Part shown: positions 1-5,372 of the stretch, in pieces
Layout of the letters: each line of letters opens with the position of its first letter
Position numbering within the stretch: the stretch's first letter is position 1
Assembly (NCBI GenBank): GCA_003524705.1
Contig: DQGV01000462.1
Location: 1 to 5,659 of the forward strand
Reading direction: 5' to 3'
Source of the DNA: Anaerolineae bacterium
GTDB taxonomy: Bacteria > Chloroflexota > Anaerolineae > Anaerolineales > Villigracilaceae
Length of the DNA stretch: 5,659 nucleotides
Notes under the pieces: model-generated
Database searches by the model: none
What the model was told of the DNA's origin: nothing
What the model saw: only the letters and a program-made list of their open reading frames with translations
Program-made: the position numbers and the translations under genes

Positions 1-963
1 TGGTTGCAGATTCAGCCTCAATTCCAAGATGAAGCGGATATGATGAATGCTGACCGTTTGTTAATCGCGGTTCCGTTATCCATCAAAAATGATTTGTTTG
101 GTGTGATGCTAATCGAAGAAAAAGAAAACGGACAACGCTTCCGCTCGCGTCGTATTGAAATTATTCAAGGTATTGCTCAACAAGCCGCGCTTGCGATTCA
201 AAATGATTTGTTACAACAAGAGATGGTGGTACGCGAACGCCTCGAAACGGAAGTTCAACTTGCTCGCCAAATTCAACAGACGTTTATCCCCAGCATTTTA
301 CCGACGCATCCCAATTGGCAAATTGCAACCCGTTGGCGCACGGCACGTCAAGTGGGCGGTGATTTTTATGATTTGATTGAATTGCCAAATAATAAACTTG
401 GAATTTTTATTGCCGATGTAGCGGATAAAGGTATGCCAGCCGCATTGTTCATGGCATTGACGAGAACATTGGTGCGTGCGGCTGTGTTAGAAACAGCATC
501 ACCAGCCGAGGCATTAAAGCGCGTAAATGATTTGTTATTGCCTGATACACAACAAGGTATGTTTGTAACGGCTGTTTATGGCGAGTTGGATGTTGAAACT
601 GGAAGATTCACTTATGTAAATGCAGGGCATAATCCGCCGTATTTGTTACGAGCAAATAATGAGGTTGAAAAATTATCTCGCACAGCTGTCGCATTGGGTG
701 CAACTGAAAGCCCGAACGTTAATCAAAAGGAAATTTTGTTAAACGTTGGTGAAACATTGCTACTTTATACCGATGGTTTAACGGAAGCCTTTTCACCCAA
801 TAATGATTTGTTTGGTGAAACTCGCTTGTTAGATGTGATGAAGTCGTTAAACTCAAACACACCTGATGAGGCTTTACTTGCCATTGAAGAGTGCTTGAAT
901 GATTTTATCGAATCCGTTCCATTGGGGGATGATTTGACGATGTTGGCAATAAGAAGAATATAA
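1..963 (+). CDS. GAF-SpoIIE-type PP2C serine phosphatase (5' truncated by window edge)
   Basis: Predicted cytoplasmic Ser/Thr phosphatase of the RsbU/SpoIIE class. Family members usually dephosphorylate a STAS-domain anti-sigma antagonist in a partner-switching cascade. The frame is open from base 1 and begins inside a domain, so the true start lies upstream; the TTG at base 4 is not a convincing start. Counting codons from base 1, residues 1-70 look like the end of a GAF sensor domain (IAVPLSIKNDLFGVMLIEE, then a helix IIQGIAQQAALAIQN). Residues 70-95 form a charged helical linker. The phosphatase domain runs from about 95 to 320. Its metal-binding motifs are all present: GGDFYD (119-124), DVADKGMPAA (139-148), NAGHNPP (207-213), YTDGLTE (256-262) and GDDLTMLAIR (309-318), so it should be active. 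No STAS or anti-sigma gene is visible here, so its partner is unknown. It converges on the M50 protease gene. Confidence 0.93.
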   Translation, partial: WLQIQPQFQDEADMMNADRLLIAVPLSIKNDLFGVMLIEEKENGQRFRSRRIEIIQGIAQQAALAIQNDLLQQEMVVRERLETEVQLARQIQQTFIPSILPTHPNWQIATRWRTARQVGGDFYDLIELPNNKLGIFIADVADKGMPAALFMALTRTLVRAAVLETASPAEALKRVNDLLLPDTQQGMFVTAVYGELDVETGRFTYVNAGHNPPYLLRANNEVEKLSRTAVALGATESPNVNQKEILLNVGETLLLYTDGLTEAFSPNNDLFGETRLLDVMKSLNSNTPDEALLAIEECLNDFIESVPLGDDLTMLAIRRI

Positions 964-970
964 AAGTAAT

Positions 971-1035
971 TAGCTACAGAGGTCACAGAGAAAAACTACT
1001 TAAAATCTCTGTAGCCTTTGTGTTCTCAGTGGCTA
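971..1035. repeat. Imperfect inverted repeat between convergent genes (REP/terminator-like hairpin)
   Basis: Bases 971-990 pair with 1016-1035. Of the 20 positions, 15 are Watson-Crick pairs, 3 are G-U and 2 are mismatches (978/1028 and 983/1023), leaving a 25-base loop. A second fold competes with it: CTACAGAG (974-981) is exactly complementary to CTCTGTAG (1007-1014). The element starts 8 bases after the phosphatase stop and ends 12 bases before the end of the M50 gene. It lacks a long T tract, so it is not a classical intrinsic terminator. The wording, built from CACAGAG/CTCTGTG blocks, resembles dispersed intergenic palindromes I recall from several environmental bacterial genomes. It may shield both mRNA 3' ends or be a fossil non-autonomous element. 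Confidence 0.6.
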
Positions 1036-1047
1036 AACTCTTAAATC

Positions 1048-1788
1048 TCAAAACCGGTATTGCAGTGCCTGATAACTCTGAAACGCCAAATACCCAAACA
1101 AAAACGCCATATAAATGCTACCCAATAAGACAAAACCTACAATGGCAATAATCGCACCGGTAATCACAGAAAGCCAGAGCGAATTTCGCAAACCATTGAT
1201 TGGGTCAGTTTGGATTAATGTATAACGTGCTACATTTCCACCATCAAGTGGGAAGACAGGTAACAAGTTGATAAGTCCCCAGAAAAAGTTGATAAATACA
1301 AACAAAACAAACACTCTATCCAACATGCCAAACTCGTAAGGCAAAACCACAGCAGGGATGGGGAGAAATCCAAAAAACACAGAGAAAACCAATTGTCCGC
1401 CAAGCCCAATGCCGAGTAGGATGACGACTAATGCGAGTAAAAAACCTGCAATTGGACCTGCCAATGAAATAAAAATATTTTGGTTTGGAGTCAATCTCAC
1501 GTTTTCTCCATAAGGAGAAGATTCTGGCACAGCCAAACCGCCCATCATGTGCAAAATAATATATGAATCTTGTCCAAACCTGCGGAATGCGAAAGCATGT
1601 CCCAACTCATGCACGAGGATAGAAACGAAGATAACGAAAATTGCAATGGCAATAAGCAAAAGATTTGTAGAGCCTGTGCCTAATAACAATGCAATTACCC
1701 AAAATAACGGATGCACGCGCACACGAATCCCTGCAACAGAAAAGTTTAAGTCAAAGCGAGTGGGTGGGGGAACTTGGAAGAGAAACAT
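1048..1788 (-). CDS. M50 family site-2 protease (intramembrane zinc metalloprotease)
   Basis: Integral membrane zinc protease of 246 residues. Family members cleave transmembrane segments of regulators such as anti-sigma factors or membrane-held transcription factors. The zinc motif HELGH is at residues 60-64 within a hydrophobic helix, and the third ligand region NLLPVFPLDGG is at 174-184 (Asp182). The internal SLAGPIAG motif is at 108-115. About six membrane segments are visible, near 26-36, 42-62, 105-128, 131-150, 157-178 and 204-236. No PDZ or CBS domain is present, so this is a minimal SpoIVFB/Rip3-like form. The ATG start is supported by AGGTGA just upstream. The gene is divergent from the beta-helix gene and convergent with the phosphatase gene. 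The substrate cannot be read from the sequence. All catalytic residues are intact, unlike the M50-like gene at 4816-5358. Confidence 0.92.
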   Translation of the reverse strand: MFLFQVPPPTRFDLNFSVAGIRVRVHPLFWVIALLLGTGSTNLLLIAIAIFVIFVSILVHELGHAFAFRRFGQDSYIILHMMGGLAVPESSPYGENVRLTPNQNIFISLAGPIAGFLLALVVILLGIGLGGQLVFSVFFGFLPIPAVVLPYEFGMLDRVFVLFVFINFFWGLINLLPVFPLDGGNVARYTLIQTDPINGLRNSLWLSVITGAIIAIVGFVLLGSIYMAFLFGYLAFQSYQALQYRF

Positions 1789-1791
1789 GAG

Positions 1792-1797
1792 TCACCT
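1792..1797 (-). promoter_or_regulatory. Ribosome binding site of the M50 protease gene
   Basis: The minus strand reads AGGTGA, then three bases (CTC), then the ATG at 1788. AGGTGA matches the 3' half of the full anti-16S complement AAGGAGGTGA, for which such a short gap is normal. It supports the chosen start. Confidence 0.65.
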
Positions 1798-1816
1798 ATC
1801 AATTTAGTAAAGTATT

Positions 1817-1854
1817 GTATAACCAGAGTACTAATGATACCGAATAGTATAACC
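1817..1854. repeat. Direct repeat GTATAACC, candidate operator or -10 elements of the leftward gene
   Basis: GTATAACC occurs at 1817-1824 and again at 1847-1854, exactly 30 bases (about three helical turns) apart, in the divergent spacer. On the minus strand the copies include TATACA and TATACT, both passable -10 hexamers for the M50 gene. The only -35 candidate, TTCGGT (minus strand, 1839-1844) 17 bases from TATACA, is weak. The repeat could be two binding sites for a regulator or a pair of -10 elements. It is short enough to be chance. Confidence 0.3.
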
Positions 1855-1906
1855 TTCATTTGCTTGTTAACATACATTCAAAATATATTTTAAGTGATTC
1901 ATTTAC

Positions 1907-1935
1907 TTGACTTACAGAAGTGTTAATCAAATAAT
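1907..1935 (+). promoter_or_regulatory. Predicted sigma70-type promoter P1 for the beta-helix gene
   Basis: TTGACT (1907-1912, 5 of 6 to TTGACA), a 17-base spacer, then AATAAT (1930-1935, 5 of 6 to TATAAT). Transcription would start near 1942 and give a leader of about 75 bases before the ATG at 2017. This is the better of the two promoter matches in the spacer. Confidence 0.45.
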
Positions 1936-1946
1936 TGCAAAATTTG

Positions 1947-1975
1947 TTGACGTTGACTTACTTCCAAACTACGAT
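1947..1975 (+). promoter_or_regulatory. Predicted sigma70-type promoter P2 for the beta-helix gene
   Basis: TTGACG (1947-1952, 5 of 6), a 17-base spacer, then TACGAT (1970-1975, 4 of 6). The start would be near 1982, giving a leader of about 35 bases. A second TTGACT overlaps at 1953-1958. The 9-mer TTGACTTAC at 1953-1961 also occurs at 1907-1915, 46 bases upstream, so the promoter region may have arisen by duplication or carry a shared site. Confidence 0.35.
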
Positions 1976-2006
1976 ATTGCAGGTTTTTTACAAATTCATT
2001 ATTAAG

Positions 2007-2013
2007 AAGAGGA
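2007..2013 (+). promoter_or_regulatory. Ribosome binding site of the beta-helix gene
   Basis: AAGAGGA ends 3 bases before the ATG at 2017; the GAGG core (2009-2012) is 4 bases away. The gap is a little short. The start is nevertheless preferred to the in-frame ATGs at 2038 and 2041, because only this one gives the signal peptide its basic N-terminus (Lys2, Arg3). Confidence 0.55.
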
Positions 2014-2016
2014 TTT

Positions 2017-4782
2017 ATGAAACGCAATATCAATTTAATGATGCTAACATTGGCAATGATTATGGCGTTGGTAGCAAGTGCAATTGGTCCGACTGTTGTA
2101 TATGCCGACGAAGGCACACCTCCTGAACCAACTAGTGAGGAAACTACAAATGAAGAGACAACTTCAAATGAAACTACAGAAGAAACAACTGAACTTGTAG
2201 AAGAAATTACTGTTCCTGAAATACTCGAACAAGCTCCTGAAGGAACTGAAATTGTCGTAGTAAATGAAGAGGGCGAAGCAGAGCCTTTAGCTACTGAAGA
2301 AGCCGCAGAAATTATTTCAAACAGTGACCCAATGTGGTGTCCAGAAGGTGTAAACCCTGGTGGCGTAGGTTGTACTCCTCCTTTTTCAGATTTTGCTTCC
2401 TTATTAATTGAATTAAATGGCGGAAGCTACACTGGCAACGGTGTCATCTGGGTGGAAGATGGCTATGATGGTAACGACAATGCCCAAATTGAATTTGATG
2501 GTAATGTACTGACCAACTTAAGTAATAACAACCTGACTATTAATGGCGGTTGGGATGGTGTACATGGTGGTGGCAATATCACAGGCACATCTTCTTTAGA
2601 TGTTTCTATGGTTTTTGTTAATTGGAATGGAAATATCACACTGAACGACCTTGACATTAACGCAACTGATGGCGCAGGCTTTGGTTTGTTTGTGAGCAAT
2701 ACTGGAAACATTGCACTCGATAATGTTTCAGTGAATGGCACAACCACAAACTCATTTGGGTTCGGTGATGGTGCAGTCATTGATACAACTGGTAATGTCA
2801 ACATTACTGAAAGTGAATTCAATAACAACGCAACCAATGGTTTACAAGTTGAATCAGGTGGAACAGTAACACTGGATACTGTTTCAGCATCAAACAACAC
2901 GTTGACAGGTGCTTTTATAGATACTTGTATTTATAACAATGTCTCTGGCTTGTGTGATGGAAATGGTTCAGTAACGATTACTAGTGGCACAACAAATGTA
3001 TTCAATAATAATAGTTTCACTGGTTTGATTGTTGATTCTGGTGGCGGTATCACTATTAACAATACCGAAGCAAATGGTAATGACTTAGACGGCGCTTTAT
3101 TAACCAGTGCTGATGATAACGGTACAGGCAACGTCAACATTTCTGATAGTGAATTTTCTGATAATCAAAATGGATATGGCTTAGATGTTCTCACCGATGG
3201 GAACATTGACCTAGACAATGTAACCGTAAACAATAACGGAACTGGCGCAGTGTTAGATTCAACGTATGGCACTGGATATGTTAATGTAAACGATAGCACA
3301 TTTGGTGATAGTAATACGACAGGAAACACTTGGACTGGTTTACACATTGACTCTGGAAGCACGATTACACTCAATAACGTCATCGCTTCATACAACGGGA
3401 CAAATGGTGCATACTTGGACGCAGTGGGCGACATTACAGTAACAGACAGTCAGTTTAATGACAATGTCCATTTCAACTTCCCGCAAGACCCCGGCTTGTA
3501 TGCTACGAGCAATGGTGGAAACATCACCTTGACCAATGTAGTTGCAAATAACAATCAATTTGGTGCTGGTGTAGTTTTGGTAACCAATGGAACTGGAAAT
3601 GTGTCAGTATCGGGTACCAGCCAATTTAACGGCAATGGAACTTTTGGTATTCAAGCCAAAGCTTATGATGGCGATATTACTTTGACAGATGTTGAAGCAT
3701 CCAATAATGCTTCAAAGGGTGCATATTTGAATGTTTATGGCTCTGGAAATGTATTTATCACCGGTGGTGACTTTGTAGAAAATGGTAGTTATGGAATTTA
3801 TGCCACCTCAAGCCAAGGCGAAGTGAATGTTGAGGATGTGACCGTTACTGGAAATAATGTAACCAAATTTGGCGCATTCCTATCTGGACTAAACGTCTTC
3901 GTTAGCGATAGCATCTTCCAGTCAAATACTGAAGCGGGTTTAGTCATCGTAGCGAAAGAACAAGTAGATTTAGTCAATGTGACTGCCGACCAGAATGGCG
4001 TCAATGGTGTCGAAGTTTATACATCTCAAACCAATGGCTGTATAAAACATGGAAGTGATGTCATCAATATTGCTGTGAATGTGGATGGCGGAACATATAC
4101 AAATAACGGTGAATATGGTTTGGTGGTTGTGCCCGGACCTGAAGGTACGTTGGTATTCGTCAACCCTGCTACGTTCGGTGGCAATGGCTTGGGTGATTAT
4201 TTACTCGACTTAACTGCCCCAGAAAATTGTCCAGAAAAAGAACCAAGTGGACCCAAACCACCAACAAAGCCCAATAATGTTGTGCAAGTACCCTTCACTG
4301 GTGGTACGCCAGTAGAACAAGATTGTGATTTATTTTCTAATACCATTTTAGAATTGCCCAATGGCACATGGATTAAAGTTGGCTGTCCGTTTGAAGGCTT
4401 TAGTAATTTAGAAGGTGTGCTTGAAGAAGACTTACCCTCATCTTTAGGAGCCGGTGTAGAGTTTGTGGCTGGTATTTCTACCAGTTTGACCGATGGTGAA
4501 GGCAATACTATGCTCAATGAAGATGGAACTGTTACTATCACTTTCCAAATCACAGAGGATTCACGCGCTCGAAGTTACTCCGTTTTATTCTGGGATGAGA
4601 CTTTGAACGATGGTGCAGGCGGATGGGTAAAACTCCCTGTATATGAATTTGGGACGAGTTTCCCACTTCATCCAGATAACCCAGAAGATGGAAGAACAAT
4701 TATCTCTGGTGTTCAACGAGTGGGTGACACAATTACACTCACTGTAGATTTCTCTGGCGTGTTTGTGTTAGTTACACCGTAA
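2017..4782 (+). CDS. Large secreted right-handed parallel beta-helix protein, Asn-rich, two-rung repeats
   Basis: Predicted exported surface or extracellular protein of 921 residues; its exact role is unknown (adhesin, sheath or glycan-binding are possibilities). Residues 1-30 are a Sec signal peptide: basic MKR, hydrophobic core, and cleavage probably after VYA30. Residues 31-103 are an acidic Thr/Glu linker with ETT repeats. A region with Cys108 and Cys119 leads into about 20 beta-helix rungs (roughly 130-735) of about 25 residues each, built as GNIxLxNVxAxNN and GNVxIxDSxFxNN units. A Pro-rich hinge (739-765) precedes a C-terminal beta domain (766-921; Cys770 and Cys790 could form a disulfide) ending GVFVLVTP. 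There is no LPXTG motif, C-terminal membrane helix, PEP-CTERM tail or visible catalytic motif. Lys and Arg are absent from residue 4 to 547, and Arg to 849. After signal removal it has eight Cys. The gene is apparently monocistronic, with its own promoter region and a strong terminator. Similar repeats and C-termini are, from memory, common in Anaerolineae surface proteins. Confidence 0.93.
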   Translation: MKRNINLMMLTLAMIMALVASAIGPTVVYADEGTPPEPTSEETTNEETTSNETTEETTELVEEITVPEILEQAPEGTEIVVVNEEGEAEPLATEEAAEIISNSDPMWCPEGVNPGGVGCTPPFSDFASLLIELNGGSYTGNGVIWVEDGYDGNDNAQIEFDGNVLTNLSNNNLTINGGWDGVHGGGNITGTSSLDVSMVFVNWNGNITLNDLDINATDGAGFGLFVSNTGNIALDNVSVNGTTTNSFGFGDGAVIDTTGNVNITESEFNNNATNGLQVESGGTVTLDTVSASNNTLTGAFIDTCIYNNVSGLCDGNGSVTITSGTTNVFNNNSFTGLIVDSGGGITINNTEANGNDLDGALLTSADDNGTGNVNISDSEFSDNQNGYGLDVLTDGNIDLDNVTVNNNGTGAVLDSTYGTGYVNVNDSTFGDSNTTGNTWTGLHIDSGSTITLNNVIASYNGTNGAYLDAVGDITVTDSQFNDNVHFNFPQDPGLYATSNGGNITLTNVVANNNQFGAGVVLVTNGTGNVSVSGTSQFNGNGTFGIQAKAYDGDITLTDVEASNNASKGAYLNVYGSGNVFITGGDFVENGSYGIYATSSQGEVNVEDVTVTGNNVTKFGAFLSGLNVFVSDSIFQSNTEAGLVIVAKEQVDLVNVTADQNGVNGVEVYTSQTNGCIKHGSDVINIAVNVDGGTYTNNGEYGLVVVPGPEGTLVFVNPATFGGNGLGDYLLDLTAPENCPEKEPSGPKPPTKPNNVVQVPFTGGTPVEQDCDLFSNTILELPNGTWIKVGCPFEGFSNLEGVLEEDLPSSLGAGVEFVAGISTSLTDGEGNTMLNEDGTVTITFQITEDSRARSYSVLFWDETLNDGAGGWVKLPVYEFGTSFPLHPDNPEDGRTIISGVQRVGDTITLTVDFSGVFVLVTP

Positions 4783-4800
4783 GAATACATAGTATGAATT

Positions 4801-4840
4801 AAAAATAAAGGATGGTCATTGACCATCCTTTATTTTTTTT
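4801..4840. terminator. Bidirectional intrinsic terminator with perfect 17-bp stem
   Basis: Bases 4801-4817 pair without mismatch to 4821-4837 around the 3-base loop ATT. The core is GGATGGTC/GACCATCC, flanked by an A-rich left arm and a T-rich right arm. The T tract runs to 4840 and is followed by ATTTTT, so rightward transcripts from the beta-helix gene should stop here. Read leftward, the hairpin is followed by TTTATTTTTAA-like sequence and should stop the convergent M50-like operon too. The right arm and loop lie inside the coding end of the minus-strand gene. Confidence 0.9.
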
Positions 4841-5358
4841 ATTTTTCTTAGCTCTCTCAAAATAGTACTGCCATCATTAAACCCAAGCGGTATAAAAACT
4901 TGTACTACATAAATTAAGTTATCCAAAAAGAGAAACATCCCGACCCAATACCAATTTCCATGCCAAAGCGGAAGCGTAGCAAAGAGAATAAAAGCTAAAA
5001 CAAAATTTGCAATGGGTCCGCCTAACGCCCGGGTGATATGTGTAGATGAAGGTAATTCAGGTTCATCCTTGGGATATATCGTTTGAGCGTAAAAACTATA
5101 CATTCCAAAACGTATCTCTGTCATCGGGTAGCCTGTCCATTTCGCGGCAACGGCATGACCAAGACAATGAATCACTTCCAAAAGATAATGTAAAAACATT
5201 GCAACAAACCCTAATAAGATTGCTTCGGTGAATGAAAAATCAAAGGCATAATATCCAAGCAAACTTAAAAATAGCCACATTCCTATTACGCCTATAAACA
5301 ATATTGGGACAAAACTGATTCGCAAGCCAAAGAATTTTCCAAGTTGAATAGATTTCAC
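4816..5358 (-). CDS. M50-like membrane protein lacking the catalytic Glu (predicted pseudoprotease)
   Basis: A 180-residue integral membrane protein of the site-2 protease fold. It has about four hydrophobic segments (near 14-35, 45-63, 112-131 and 136-158). The zinc-motif position reads HCLGH (residues 64-68): both His ligands are kept but the general-base Glu is Cys65. The internal ALGGPIAN (111-118) and the third-ligand region GFNDGS (159-164, Asp162) are present, so metal binding may survive while peptide-bond cleavage probably does not. Glu61 lies one helical turn before the motif and could in principle compensate. The start is GTG at 5358, with AGGAAA seven bases upstream; an in-frame stop at 5377-5379 and no other start codon rule out a longer form. 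The stop lies inside the terminator hairpin. It is 14 bases downstream of the zinc-ribbon gene, so they are probably co-transcribed. It might act as a chaperone, a sequestering rhomboid-like pseudoenzyme equivalent, or a divergent enzyme. Confidence 0.85.
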   Translation of the reverse strand: MKSIQLGKFFGLRISFVPILFIGVIGMWLFLSLLGYYAFDFSFTEAILLGFVAMFLHYLLEVIHCLGHAVAAKWTGYPMTEIRFGMYSFYAQTIYPKDEPELPSSTHITRALGGPIANFVLAFILFATLPLWHGNWYWVGMFLFLDNLIYVVQVFIPLGFNDGSTILRELRKIKKIKDGQ

Positions 5359-5365
5359 GCTTAAT

Positions 5366-5371
5366 TTTCCT
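5366..5371 (-). promoter_or_regulatory. Ribosome binding site deciding the GTG start of the M50-like gene
   Basis: The minus strand reads AGGAAA, then seven bases, then the GTG at 5358. The spacing is ideal. The site starts just after the stop codon (5373-5375) of the upstream zinc-ribbon gene, as expected within an operon. Confidence 0.6.
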
Positions 5372-5372
5372 A

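Noticed and set aside
4..963. TTG at base 4 as the true start of the phosphatase
   Set aside because: The frame is open to base 1, the first residues are in the middle of a GAF-like domain, and no upstream sequence is available to show a ribosome site.
1547..1807. Plus-strand open frame of 86 codons opposite the M50 gene
   Set aside because: It lies entirely antisense to the well-supported HELGH-containing gene, and its translation shows no domain, only scattered Cys and basic residues.
2463..2900. Long minus-strand open frame of 145 codons inside the beta-helix gene
   Set aside because: It is a shadow of repetitive Asn/Thr/Gly/Val codons, whose complements rarely form stops. The translation is Pro/Ser/Val-rich and low in complexity, and similar frames recur at 2931-3140, 3165-3434 and 4197-4553 for the same reason.
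2700..4140. Repeated GGCAATGG/GGAAAC-like DNA words as a CRISPR or tandem DNA repeat
   Set aside because: The repetition follows the protein rungs with drifting codons and variable spacing. There are no identical repeats separated by unique spacers.
4285..4305. VPFTGG near the Pro-rich hinge as a sortase-type motif
   Set aside because: It is not LPXTG, it is about 160 residues from the C-terminus, and no hydrophobic segment with a basic tail follows it.
5046..5231. Plus-strand open frame of 61 codons opposite the M50-like gene
   Set aside because: It is antisense to the membrane protein gene and has no recognisable features or ribosome site.
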